Source: Rhodothermia bacterium (GTDB lineage Bacteria; Bacteroidota; Rhodothermia; Balneolales; Balneolaceae). Taken from it: 64,000 nt of DNA. Each line of letters begins with the position of its first letter. Positions within the stretch are counted from its first letter, which is position 1. The position numbers and the translations under genes were made by a program. The notes beneath the pieces are model-generated. The model saw only the letters and a list, made by a program, of their open reading frames with translations, searched no databases and was not told where the DNA came from. The stretch covers positions 26,482 to 90,481 of the forward strand of contig JAUICM010000011.1 of the NCBI GenBank assembly GCA_030427885.1, given 5' to 3'. Shown here piece after piece: positions 8,378 through 17,549 of the stretch.

Positions 8378-9769
8378 ATGAGCGAATACAGAATTGAAAA
8401 AGACTCCATGGGAGAAGTTAAAGTGCCATCAAATGCACTCTATGGAGCACAAACCCAACGTGCACACGATAACTTTCCGATCAGTGGAATTAAATTCAGT
8501 CGGAAGTTTATTCAGGCACTTGGACTGGTTAAAAAATCGGCTGCATTGGCTAATGGTAAACTGGGATTATTAGACTCCGATATTGCAGAAGCTATCAATC
8601 AGGCAGCCCAGGAAGTTATAGACGGGAAGCACGACGAACAGTTTGTGATAGATATCTTTCAGACAGGTTCCGGTACTTCAACAAACATGAATGCAAATGA
8701 AGTGATCAGTCATATCGCAAATGAACTCAAAAACAATGATGAGATTTCTATTCATCCTAACGACCATGTGAATTTTGGTCAGAGCTCAAATGATGTGATC
8801 CCGACTGCCATTCGCATAGCAGCAGTGCTTGCTGTTAAAAATGATCTTATCCCGGCGCTTAAGCATCTTCAGGAGACATTCCTCAGCAAAGGAAAGGAAT
8901 ATGCTGATGTGGTTAAAACCGGACGTACTCACCTTATGGATGCCATGCCTGTAACAATTGAGCAGGAATTCAGTGGTTATGCTCGTCAGGTTGAGCTTGG
9001 TGTTAAGCGTGTGGAAGCAGCCCTTGAAAGAGTAAGAGAATTACCACAGGGTGGTACCGCCGTTGGTACCGGTATTAATACCCATCATGATTTTGGGAAA
9101 GTATTCGCAGAACGGGTTTCGGATTTGTCGGGAGAATCATTCATAGAAGCAGAAAACCATTTTGAAGCTCAGGCAACTGTGGATGCTCCGGTTGAATTAA
9201 GCAGTCAGCTTAAAACGATCGCCGTTAGTTTCATGAAGATATCCAATGACCTTCGCTGGATGAACTCTGGTCCTAACAGTGGAATTGGAGAGGTTCAGCT
9301 AGCCGCGCTTCAGCCCGGATCTTCCATCATGCCCGGTAAGGTGAATCCTGTGATCGAGGAGTCAGTAAATATGGTTTGTGCTCAGGTAATCGGTAATGAT
9401 GCTGCAATCACAGTCGGAGGTTTGAATGGTAATTTTGAACTGAATGTGATGTTGCCGGTGGTGGCTCATAATTTACTTCAGTCAATTCAGATACTGGCTA
9501 ATGCAGCAAGAAACCTGGCTGACCGTTCAGTTTCTCAACTTACGGTTCGCAAAGAAGAGATTGCCGATATGGTGGGAAGGAACCCGATCCTGGTTACAGC
9601 GTTAAATCCTATCATTGGATATGATCTTGCAGCTAAGATCGCAAAGAAAGCATTTGCTGAGAACAGACCGTTGAAAGAGGTAGCAAAAGAGATGACGGAT
9701 CTGTCGGATGAAGAACTTGATCAGGCACTTGATCCGATCAAGATGACAAAAGGTGGATTTACCGAGTAA
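8378..9769 (+). CDS. fumC: Class II fumarate hydratase
   Basis: Interconverts fumarate and malate in the TCA cycle as an iron-independent homotetramer. 463 residues, the usual FumC length. Conserved blocks: GSGTSTNMNANEV near 107, GRTHLMDAMP near 188, and the superfamily signature GSSIMPGKVNPV near residues 314-325 with the catalytic serine. The ATG is preceded by a clear AGGAG. Separated by about 110 bases from the GNAT-like gene upstream and 150 bases from the E1 dehydrogenase gene downstream, so it is probably its own transcription unit. Very secure. Confidence 0.96.
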   Translation: MSEYRIEKDSMGEVKVPSNALYGAQTQRAHDNFPISGIKFSRKFIQALGLVKKSAALANGKLGLLDSDIAEAINQAAQEVIDGKHDEQFVIDIFQTGSGTSTNMNANEVISHIANELKNNDEISIHPNDHVNFGQSSNDVIPTAIRIAAVLAVKNDLIPALKHLQETFLSKGKEYADVVKTGRTHLMDAMPVTIEQEFSGYARQVELGVKRVEAALERVRELPQGGTAVGTGINTHHDFGKVFAERVSDLSGESFIEAENHFEAQATVDAPVELSSQLKTIAVSFMKISNDLRWMNSGPNSGIGEVQLAALQPGSSIMPGKVNPVIEESVNMVCAQVIGNDAAITVGGLNGNFELNVMLPVVAHNLLQSIQILANAARNLADRSVSQLTVRKEEIADMVGRNPILVTALNPIIGYDLAAKIAKKAFAENRPLKEVAKEMTDLSDEELDQALDPIKMTKGGFTE

Positions 9770-9918
9770 ATACGCATTTAATTAACTATAAAAACTATTA
9801 CTTACGAGTTAATCCTTTAATGGGGCAGGCCGGATTATTTCTTTAAAATCTGGGTGATATGTTCTATATTGGGTGCCCTTTCGTTGGGTAAAGAAACTCA
9901 TAAACACAAATAGTTGCC

Positions 9919-12339
9919 ATGGCTGAAGTTAAGGCTCAAAATGCCCGAAAAACCTTTACTGCTGCTCAGAAGAAAGAGATTCTCGCCGACTATAAATTAG
10001 GTTGGGTGAGTCGCTATATGTCTCTGATCGGAAGAAAAGAGGTGTTATCGGGTAAGGCCAAATTCGGCATCTTTGGGGACGGTAAAGAAATTCCTCAGAT
10101 AGCGTTATCAAAAGTGTTTAAAGAGGGGGACTTCAGGTCCGGTTATTACAGGGATCAGACCTTTATGCTTGCTACTGGTAACTCGACCATTGAACAGTTC
10201 TTTGCTCAGCTTTATGCCCATCCGGATGAGAATGCCGATCCCTTTTCAGCAGGCCGGCAAATGAATTCTCACTTCGCCACCCGGCTTATCGATCAGGATG
10301 GCAACTGGATAGATCAAACGAAGTCTAAAAATACGGTCGCAGGCATTTCTCCAACAGCTGGTCAAATGGCACGGCTTGTTGGCCTTGCTCAGGCTTCGAA
10401 GGTATATCGCAACAGTAAGAAATTGCAAACCGGCGAATGGAAGAAATTTTCAAACAAAGGTAATGAAGTCGCTTTTGGTACTATTGGTGATGCCAGTACT
10501 TCAGAAGGAGTGTTCTGGGAAACCATCAATGCAATTGGAGTGCTTCAGCTCCCTTTTGTGATGTCTGTTTGGGATGACGGATACGGAATTTCCGTTTCCA
10601 AGAAATATCAAACCACGAAAGAAAGTATCTCAAAAGCCTTGAGTGGTTTTCAGCGAAAAGAAGATGAGCCCGGATACGAGATATTCACTGTGAAGGCTTG
10701 GGATTATATGCAGTTAATAGAAACGTATGAGCAGGCCGCTGAGATCGCCCGAACTGAACATGTTCCGGTTTTAGTGCATGTTGAAGAAGTAACTCAGCCC
10801 CAGGGACATTCAACCTCAGGTTCACATGAGAGATACAAAAGTAAAGAACGTCTTGAGTGGGAAGTTGAATACTGCTGCCTCAATCAAATGAGGAAATGGA
10901 TCCTGGCTAAGAAGATTGCCAATGTAGCTGAGTTGGATCAGATTGAAACCGATGCAATGACAGAAGTTTCGAAAGCAAAGAACAGAGCCTGGGATGCTTA
11001 TATCTCTCCGATGAAGAAGGAGAAGACGTTTGTGATGGAGCATATAAATAAACTGCATGCCGAAACGGGTGACGAACGTTTCAACGAACTTATAAAGAAA
11101 CTGAAGATCACCCCGAATGCAATTCGTAAAGATTTTATTCCCGTAGCACGTAAAGCTGTTCGGTATACAATTGGCAAAAACCTAAAAGCCAGACAGGAAT
11201 TGATCAAATGGCTCAAAGATAATGAGTCTTTAAATGAGGAAAGATATAACTCCCATTTGTTGAGTGAGACACCGTATTCTCCTCTGAAGGTAAAACATGT
11301 ACCCCCCACATTTGCCAAAAAGACTGAAATGGTGGATGGCAGAATTGTGATCAGGGATAATTTTGAGAAGATCTTTGAAAAGTACCCAAACACACTTGCC
11401 TTTGGAGAAGATGTGGGTGCTCTTGGCGATGTTAACAAAGGCATGGAAGGACTTCAGGAGAAATATGGGGAGTTAAGAGTTTTTGATACGGGGATCCGGG
11501 AAGCTACTATTCTTGGTCAGGGTATTGGAATGGCTATTCGCGGATTACGCCCGATAGCTGAAGTTCAATATCTTGATTACCTGTTGTACTGTTTCTTTGT
11601 GTTGAGTGATGATCTTGCCACAATGAGATACCGTACCAAAGGCGGACAGACCGCACCAGTTATTATTCGTACACGCGGGCACCGTCTGGAAGGAATATGG
11701 CATTCAGGTTCTCCGATGGGAGTGATCATGAGTGGAGCCAAAGGAGTTCATCTTTGTGTGCCAAGAAATCTTACTGAAGCAGCAGGGTTTTATAATACGC
11801 TTCTGCAAGGTGATGACCCGGCCATCGTGGTTGAGCCATTAAATGCATATAGACTTAAGGAGCAGCTCCCAACAAATCTCGGTGAGTTTACAACTCCACT
11901 GGGTATTCCTGAAGTATTGAATGAAGGGAAAGACATTACAGTAGTATCCTATGGATCTACGTTGAATATCGTTCATTCAATGATCCCACAATTTGAGGAA
12001 GTAGGTATTTCGGTGGAACTGATTGATGTGAGAACCCTGATGCCATTCGATATCAATCACTCAATCGTTGAATCTCTTAAGAAAACCAACAGATTGCTGG
12101 TTGTAGATGAAGATGTTCCGGGTGGTGCTTCGGCTTCTATTCTGAATCATGTTCTCCAGGATCAGAAAGGGTATTACTATCTGGATTCAGAACCTCAATG
12201 CCTTACAGCAAAAGCTCATCGCCCGGCATATGCTTCTGACGGAGATTACTTTTCAAAACCCAACGCAGAAGAGATCTTTGATAAGGTATATGCTATTATG
12301 AGAGAAGCGGAGCCTAAACGGTTTCCTGAGATTTACTAA
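9919..12339 (+). CDS. Fused 2-oxoacid dehydrogenase E1 (alpha + beta in one chain)
   Basis: 806 residues combining the two E1 subunits of a thiamine-diphosphate-dependent 2-oxoacid dehydrogenase. The alpha half (1 to about 450) has GYYRDQTFMLATG, the pocket motif SAGRQMNSHF and the TPP motif beginning GDASTSEG near 190, closing with the asparagine of TINA. The beta half (about 463-806) has LAFGEDVGALGDVNKG, RVFDTGIREATILGQGIGMA and DVRTLMPFD. Such fusions are common in Bacteroidota and usually act on branched-chain 2-oxoacids or pyruvate. No E2 or E3 gene lies in this window, so the acyl acceptor subunits are encoded elsewhere. The exact substrate cannot be fixed. Confidence 0.9.
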   Translation: MAEVKAQNARKTFTAAQKKEILADYKLGWVSRYMSLIGRKEVLSGKAKFGIFGDGKEIPQIALSKVFKEGDFRSGYYRDQTFMLATGNSTIEQFFAQLYAHPDENADPFSAGRQMNSHFATRLIDQDGNWIDQTKSKNTVAGISPTAGQMARLVGLAQASKVYRNSKKLQTGEWKKFSNKGNEVAFGTIGDASTSEGVFWETINAIGVLQLPFVMSVWDDGYGISVSKKYQTTKESISKALSGFQRKEDEPGYEIFTVKAWDYMQLIETYEQAAEIARTEHVPVLVHVEEVTQPQGHSTSGSHERYKSKERLEWEVEYCCLNQMRKWILAKKIANVAELDQIETDAMTEVSKAKNRAWDAYISPMKKEKTFVMEHINKLHAETGDERFNELIKKLKITPNAIRKDFIPVARKAVRYTIGKNLKARQELIKWLKDNESLNEERYNSHLLSETPYSPLKVKHVPPTFAKKTEMVDGRIVIRDNFEKIFEKYPNTLAFGEDVGALGDVNKGMEGLQEKYGELRVFDTGIREATILGQGIGMAIRGLRPIAEVQYLDYLLYCFFVLSDDLATMRYRTKGGQTAPVIIRTRGHRLEGIWHSGSPMGVIMSGAKGVHLCVPRNLTEAAGFYNTLLQGDDPAIVVEPLNAYRLKEQLPTNLGEFTTPLGIPEVLNEGKDITVVSYGSTLNIVHSMIPQFEEVGISVELIDVRTLMPFDINHSIVESLKKTNRLLVVDEDVPGGASASILNHVLQDQKGYYYLDSEPQCLTAKAHRPAYASDGDYFSKPNAEEIFDKVYAIMREAEPKRFPEIY

Positions 12340-12354
12340 TGTAACTCTTTAATG

Positions 12355-12380
12355 GTCATCCTGAACTTGTTTCAGGGTCT
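12355..12380. repeat. Extragenic palindromic element (GTCAT...TCT), copy 1
   Basis: A 26-base element with perfect 6-base arms CCTGAA/TTCAGG around the loop CTTGT, framed by GTCAT and TCT. It lies 16 bases after the E1 dehydrogenase stop. A second element with the same frame and compensated arms is at 40164-40189. This resembles the GTCATnC...CTTG...ATC repeats dispersed between genes of many bacteria. It may act as a transcript-end hairpin. Confidence 0.6.
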
Positions 12381-12413
12381 TAGTGTATGCAGAGAGGCAT
12401 TTTGTTCATCAAA

Positions 12414-13661
12414 TTAAATCAACCCCCGCGCCTTCAACTCAAGATATTTATTGATAGCATTCACGGATAACTCTTTGGGTGGGGTGAGGATGGAGTGAAT
12501 ACCCCTTTGATTCAGATCTTTCACGATCTGGCGCTTTTCATAATCAAATTGTTCGGCTACTGTCTTTACATAAATATCAGAAATAGTATTTGATTCCTCT
12601 TTTAGCAAACCAGTTAGCTCCGTGTTTTCGAAAAAGACCACTACCAACAGATGATCTTTGGCGATCTGCTGTAGGTAGGGGAGCTGTCGCTTCATCCCGC
12701 TCAGAGTTTCAAAATTAGTATACAGTAAAACCAGACTTCGCTGATTAAGATGAGTCTTCAGTCCAACCAAAAGCCGCTCATAATTTGATTCCAGGAAGTT
12801 CGTGTCAAGATTATAGAGTGCTTCCTGAATTCGCTGGATATGAGTCCGGCGCTTTTCGGGCCTAACAGCAGTGACTCTATTATTTGTGAAGGTGAGTAAC
12901 CCTGCCTTATCATCTTTAATAAGGGCAATGTTCGAGATCACAAGACTGGTATTGATGGCGTAATCCAGCAAACTAAGTTTGTCGAACGGCATTTTCATCA
13001 CACGACCCATATCGATCACATTCACTACCTGCTGGGAACGCTCATCCTGATACTGGTTTACCATCAGATTTTGAGAACGGGCTGTGGCTTTCCAGTTAAT
13101 GGATCGAACATCATCTCCGCGTACATACTCCTTTATCTGATCGAATTCCATTGTATGACCGATCCTTCGGATCTTTTTTATACCCAGATCGGTCAGACGG
13201 TTTGAGATAGCATACATTTCAAATTTCCTCATTTGAATGAAGGAAGGGTAAACCGGAACCATGGTAGCAAGATCGATTCGGGATCGCCTGGTGATCAATC
13301 CAATAGAAGAACGGGAGTAAATATGAACAGCACCAAAATGATATTCACCCCGTTCTGTTGGTCTGAGTTCATAGGTCAGTGTTTTCTTTTGTCCGGGTTT
13401 CAGGGTTAATCCAAGCTCGAAATCTCTTACCTGGAACTGAAAGGGAATCTCGTCAATAATATCTAAGGTAACTTCAAACGGATAGTAACTCTCGATGGTA
13501 AGCTGGATCTTATTATCATCACCGTTTGAAAGACGTTGGGTCATCATACGCTGTACATCCACTGGATCTTTAATCCGGAAAAGGATGTACAGATCTATGA
13601 GTGATAATGAAAAGATCGCCAAAACAGCCAGTTGAGCAAAGGCCATCACCACCGGATACAA
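12414..13661 (-). CDS. DUF58 domain protein (MoxR partner), N-terminus probably longer
   Basis: At least 415 residues. Two N-terminal membrane segments are followed by a DUF58/VWA-like domain with REYVRGDDVRSINWKATARSQNLMVNQYQDE near 172-202, the DUF58 signature. These proteins usually act with a MoxR AAA+ ATPase, encoded immediately upstream. The coordinates given start at a TTG, but that start cuts through the first membrane segment. The open frame continues upstream without a stop to 13766 and encodes 29 further plausible residues from an ATA at 13748 (RRFFSQIFLPSKLLW then a hydrophobic run). That ATA overlaps the MoxR TAA as ATAA. The true start is probably upstream of 13661. Confidence 0.88.
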   Translation of the reverse strand: MYPVVMAFAQLAVLAIFSLSLIDLYILFRIKDPVDVQRMMTQRLSNGDDNKIQLTIESYYPFEVTLDIIDEIPFQFQVRDFELGLTLKPGQKKTLTYELRPTERGEYHFGAVHIYSRSSIGLITRRSRIDLATMVPVYPSFIQMRKFEMYAISNRLTDLGIKKIRRIGHTMEFDQIKEYVRGDDVRSINWKATARSQNLMVNQYQDERSQQVVNVIDMGRVMKMPFDKLSLLDYAINTSLVISNIALIKDDKAGLLTFTNNRVTAVRPEKRRTHIQRIQEALYNLDTNFLESNYERLLVGLKTHLNQRSLVLLYTNFETLSGMKRQLPYLQQIAKDHLLVVVFFENTELTGLLKEESNTISDIYVKTVAEQFDYEKRQIVKDLNQRGIHSILTPPKELSVNAINKYLELKARGLI

Positions 13662-13744
13662 ATACGAAAACAGAAAGAGTATAATGGTACCAAACAGGCA
13701 CCAGAGTAACTTTGAAGGGAGGAATATTTGTGAGAAAAAGCGTC

Positions 13745-14773
13745 TTATCTCGGTACCTCTATTTTTTCAAGAGTAATATTAATGATTTGGTCAGGATGTA
13801 TGCCCTCCATCTCTTTTTCAGGAGTAAGAATGATCCGGTGCCTCAGTACTGGTCCGATTATATTCTTGACATCCTCAGGAGTGATGAAATCACGTCCCTG
13901 GATTGCTGCCCAGGACTGAGCTGCTCTCATTACGAACACTGAAGCACGAGGGGAAGCACCTACTGAGATAGAACTTGAATTCCGGGTTCCCTGTATGATC
14001 TCAGCAATGTATTTCATCAGGCTGGCCTCAACATGTACTTTGTTCACAATCTCTTTCTGCTTCTTGATATCAGATGCGCTGGCTACTTTCTGAAGTGAAC
14101 TCAGATCCAGGATATTTCCCCGGTCATAGCTTCCCCGTATGATCTTGATCTCATCCTCCAAAGAAGGATAGGGAACATCAATTTTGAAAAGAAACCTGTC
14201 CAATTGAGCTTCTGGTAAGCGGTATGTTCCTTCATGCTCAATCGGGTTCTGTGTGGCAACAACCATGAATGGAGATTCCAAAATGTGGGTTACCCCATCA
14301 ATGGAAACCTGGCGTTCCTCCATAGATTCAAATAATGCAGATTGTGTTTTTGCAGGGGAGCGGTTGATCTCATCTATGAGAACAAGATTCGAGAATATTG
14401 GACCTTTTTTGAACTCGAATTCAGTGGTCTTAGGATTAAATATCGAGGTACCGATTACATCGGCAGGCATAAGATCGGGGGTGAACTGAATTCGTGAAAA
14501 GTCAATATCGATGACCTGTGCCAGTAATTTGGTGGTGAGGGTTTTTGCCACACCGGGAACGCCTTCGATCAGAACATGGCCATCCGCAAGCAGGGCAGTA
14601 ATTAAAAGATCTATCATTTGTTGCTGACCCACAATTACCTTTCCGATCTCGGTTCGTATATCCTGAACCAGTTTTTTTACACCACTCAGATCAACTCTGG
14701 AGTTAAAAGAAAGTTCTTCTGAGGAGTCATTGGTCGGTTCGGACGTATTATTTAGTTCTTCTTGTTCACTCAT
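13745..14773 (-). CDS. MoxR-family AAA+ ATPase
   Basis: 342 residues. Walker A GVPGVAKT at 71-78, Walker B LVLIDEINR near 127-135, sensor-type VVATQNPIEHEGTYRLPEAQLDRF, and a C-terminal lid containing GASPRASVFVMRAAQSWA. MoxR ATPases act as chaperones for assembly or metal insertion of partner VWA/DUF58 proteins. It sits in a minus-strand operon between DUF4350 (4-base overlap, ATGA) and DUF58. A paralogue without DUF58 is at 41951-42952. The partner complex is unknown, but the family call is secure. Confidence 0.93.
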   Translation of the reverse strand: MSEQEELNNTSEPTNDSSEELSFNSRVDLSGVKKLVQDIRTEIGKVIVGQQQMIDLLITALLADGHVLIEGVPGVAKTLTTKLLAQVIDIDFSRIQFTPDLMPADVIGTSIFNPKTTEFEFKKGPIFSNLVLIDEINRSPAKTQSALFESMEERQVSIDGVTHILESPFMVVATQNPIEHEGTYRLPEAQLDRFLFKIDVPYPSLEDEIKIIRGSYDRGNILDLSSLQKVASASDIKKQKEIVNKVHVEASLMKYIAEIIQGTRNSSSISVGASPRASVFVMRAAQSWAAIQGRDFITPEDVKNIIGPVLRHRIILTPEKEMEGIHPDQIINITLEKIEVPR

Positions 14774-15963
14774 CGCTGACTGTTTTTATAAAATTGATTG
14801 ATATTATCGGTTACTAATTTCAATTCTGTATCACTGATCTTTTCGGATCTCTGTGTGAGCTCAATCAGATCAAAAATTTTATTTATCTGAAGGAGTTCAA
14901 TCCCGGATCTGGCTGCAATATCGGTTTTGAAAGCTTCTGAATCCTGCTCAGGATCAAGGCGGAGATTGGTCTTTATATAATCAAAAAAGAACTGAACTTT
15001 TTTATCAAAGATATCTTTGTGAGTTCCCTGCTCCACATATAGTTGTCCGATCGTCTTAGCAAAATTAAGACTTGAGTTTTCGGGTGCTTTCAGGATGGGA
15101 ATGATACGTTGAACCCGTTTGGATTTGAAGATCATGAACAGGATCAGTGTAAAAAAGGCAAGTTGCCAGGCATACCGGAGACTTTCTGTAGAAAAGATCA
15201 CAGCAAGCGGTGAACTTAAGCCCACTTTGCCATCTTTATAATATTCATCCCAGACGGTTGTTTGAACGGGTAAACGGGACAGTGCCGAAAAAGCATAAGG
15301 AGCCAGATCAGGATCTCTTAGGTAGTAGTTTGTGAAAAGCTCCGGATTACTATGGATGAATATTCGTCCTTCGCCCCACTTAACAACTATGAAATTAAGC
15401 ATCTCATATTCTTCCCATCCGCCAAGTTCGGTTGTAATGGAAGTATCGTAGGAAGTAATATGAAAAAAGGTCTCACGGGTACTCAGTTTCCAACCATCAT
15501 CTTTAACATAAGCGGGATCATTGAAAGACAGATGAAGGTCTTTCTCAAAAGTTATGCTGTCAAAAATACTATAAAAATACTCATAACTCAGGTTGAGGGT
15601 ATCTGCCAGTACACCCTCGACCATCCCCGCAAGAAAGGCATCATCACCCATATAAACCTGGTCTAAGAGAATATCGGTATCATATTGATCGAAGGGCAAA
15701 GTGGAGTTGATGAAGATCCAGTTTCGGGAATAAGAATCTATCTGCTCCTGAAATTCATACAAGGTTTTAGAATTCTCCTGGATCTCTGAACCCGGGAAAA
15801 GGGTGCTCAGTTCTTCATGCAGTATTTTTGAAGCATATGGGATGGTCTTATACTGAGTATAATCGGTTGACCAGTCAACCGGCTTCGGCTTTAGCAATTC
15901 TACTGCAACAAAGACGATGATCGAAGCTGCCATAAAAAGAATATAGATACGATCTTTCTTCAA
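14770..15963 (-). CDS. DUF4350 domain membrane protein
   Basis: 397 residues starting at a TTG whose bases overlap the preceding stop as TTGA. An N-terminal transmembrane helix (IYILFMAASIIVFVAVELL) precedes an extracytoplasmic domain with the DUF4350 hallmarks SKILHEELSTLFPG and GRIFIHSNPELFTNYYL. A second helix is near 268-285 (YAWQLAFFTLILFMIF), followed by a cytoplasmic tail of about 110 residues. DUF4350 proteins are found with MoxR, DUF58 and DUF4129 genes, exactly as here. Biochemical role unknown. Confidence 0.85.
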   Translation of the reverse strand: MKKDRIYILFMAASIIVFVAVELLKPKPVDWSTDYTQYKTIPYASKILHEELSTLFPGSEIQENSKTLYEFQEQIDSYSRNWIFINSTLPFDQYDTDILLDQVYMGDDAFLAGMVEGVLADTLNLSYEYFYSIFDSITFEKDLHLSFNDPAYVKDDGWKLSTRETFFHITSYDTSITTELGGWEEYEMLNFIVVKWGEGRIFIHSNPELFTNYYLRDPDLAPYAFSALSRLPVQTTVWDEYYKDGKVGLSSPLAVIFSTESLRYAWQLAFFTLILFMIFKSKRVQRIIPILKAPENSSLNFAKTIGQLYVEQGTHKDIFDKKVQFFFDYIKTNLRLDPEQDSEAFKTDIAARSGIELLQINKIFDLIELTQRSEKISDTELKLVTDNINQFYKNSQR

Positions 15964-16709
15964 TTCTGGCCTCCGGTGACGGCTTTGAACCGGTTATAAA
16001 CCTTCTCTATAGTCTTGAAACGGATCTCGTCGATCTCAAAATCACCATAATCTATATACTCATAAAAATAGGTGAGCCGGCTGAAATAATCAGCACTTGG
16101 GTGGTCTTTCAGTTCATACAAATAATCGTGGTTCGTTTTATCAGTTCGCCAGTTTATCAGGTCTAAGTCTTTGAGTATGTGCAAAGACTTCTGGTAGATG
16201 AATCTCACCGCAAGAGAGTAATCGCTGTCAGCAATGGCTTTACCTATCAACTCATCAAGTTTTTCGGATGACTCGGTAATAACTGTTGACCGGAGATTTA
16301 ACAAATTCCGATCGCCACGGCGGGTCAGTGCACTTTTAAGTTCACCCATCCGCATTTGATTAATGAAGAGTACAAGAACAAGAACAAAAGCCAGGGCTGC
16401 AGTGATTTTGAGGAACAGTTGAACACCTTCTGAAGTGATCCAGGTTCCAAACAGATCTCTGAGCCATTGAATAAAACGATCCCACAGAGTCATCTCCTGT
16501 TTTACTTCCTGATAATCATAGCGGCTGTCCTCGCTGATCTCCTGAAGTCGGGCTTCACCAGGAACACGTACTACCTCCTCGAAAGATCGCGAAACGGAAT
16601 CTTGCTGCCCCCTCACAGGCGTTGTGAAGAAACTGAACAGAAAAACCAGAAATAGGGCTTTTCGAAGGAGAGCAATCATATAAGATGATATGTTCGTTCT
16701 TTCATTCAA
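15960..16709 (-). CDS. DUF4129 domain protein
   Basis: 249 residues from a TTG at 16709, which has GGAAG 10 bases upstream; an ATG at 16679 would give MIALLRKALFLVFLFSFF and still keep the signal/anchor. A second membrane helix (LFLKITAALAFVLVLVLFI) is near residue 105-125. The cytoplasmic C-terminus has SLAVRFIYQKSLHILKDLDLINWRTDKTNHDYL, matching DUF4129. Its stop overlaps the next gene as TTGA. Part of the MoxR/DUF58/DUF4350/SpoIIM-like operon. Confidence 0.82.
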   Translation of the reverse strand: MNERTNISSYMIALLRKALFLVFLFSFFTTPVRGQQDSVSRSFEEVVRVPGEARLQEISEDSRYDYQEVKQEMTLWDRFIQWLRDLFGTWITSEGVQLFLKITAALAFVLVLVLFINQMRMGELKSALTRRGDRNLLNLRSTVITESSEKLDELIGKAIADSDYSLAVRFIYQKSLHILKDLDLINWRTDKTNHDYLYELKDHPSADYFSRLTYFYEYIDYGDFEIDEIRFKTIEKVYNRFKAVTGGQN

Positions 16710-16712
16710 GTA

Positions 16713-17549
16713 CTATAAACTTCCAAGAGAATCGATCTTGGCCGCAAGTCCCCGCCCGCTTTTACGCTCATCCAGATTGAAATATACCAATCCCTGTGAA
16801 ATGATCGGTACAAAGTAGAGCACAGCAATAACGGTAATAAAGAGCCCGTAAATAATACTGAAAGCCATAGTTAATGACTGGGGATCAGAACTGGCTCCCG
16901 AAGCAACAACGAAGATGGCAAGCAGATATAATGGGATCATGACCACATAGGAAATTGCATTAACGATAAGCGATACCACGAAATTAACCCCAAAGGTGTG
17001 CCACCAGTAATTGCTTGTAATACTCCACGATTTACCCAGCGCCTCGCCAAAATCTTCCTTTTCAATAATATAGATCGCCGGAGCAAGAGATAATTTTACA
17101 GAGATATAGAAACCCGGAATGATCAGTGCTAATGCTCCGATCAGGGTAGCAGTACCAATGACGATAAACAAACCTATGAGACCGAAGAAATTTCGCGCAA
17201 AATCTTCCATCAGCATACTCATGTCAATGTCTTCTTCGCCGCTATCCACCAATTGCATGTGCTTAAGCACTACCATACTGATCACGACAAAGGAAAGCAT
17301 GAAAACGATCATTCCGATAAACATTTGTGAACTCAGAGCGACCATCTGATTAGGGTCTCCGCTGGCCATTTGTGCAGCTAACATTGATCTGAATGCGGTT
17401 CCGATCAATGCTGCAGAAAATATTACCATAGGTAAGGAAAAGAAAAGCAGGCCTTTACCAAGACTTTTAAAATGAACCCTCAGGTAAGAAAAAGTAGCCG
17501 AAATGATATCTCCAAAATCCCTGCTTTGGCGCAGCACTAAATTATTCAT
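16713..17549 (-). CDS. Multi-pass membrane protein of unknown function
   Basis: 278 residues with about six hydrophobic helices, including LLFFSLPMVIFSAALIGTAF, MFIGMIVFMLSFVVISMVVL, GLIGLFIVIGTATLIGALALIIPGFYI and VIAVLYFVPIISQGLVYF. The sequence FGEALGKSWSITSNYWWHTFGVNF in the middle is reminiscent of membrane domains described in GPDPase-like or YciC-type proteins. It overlaps the upstream SpoIIM-like gene by 8 bases and precedes the DUF4129 gene by 3 bases, so it belongs to the MoxR operon. I do not recognise a specific function. Confidence 0.75.
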   Translation of the reverse strand: MNNLVLRQSRDFGDIISATFSYLRVHFKSLGKGLLFFSLPMVIFSAALIGTAFRSMLAAQMASGDPNQMVALSSQMFIGMIVFMLSFVVISMVVLKHMQLVDSGEEDIDMSMLMEDFARNFFGLIGLFIVIGTATLIGALALIIPGFYISVKLSLAPAIYIIEKEDFGEALGKSWSITSNYWWHTFGVNFVVSLIVNAISYVVMIPLYLLAIFVVASGASSDPQSLTMAFSIIYGLFITVIAVLYFVPIISQGLVYFNLDERKSGRGLAAKIDSLGSL

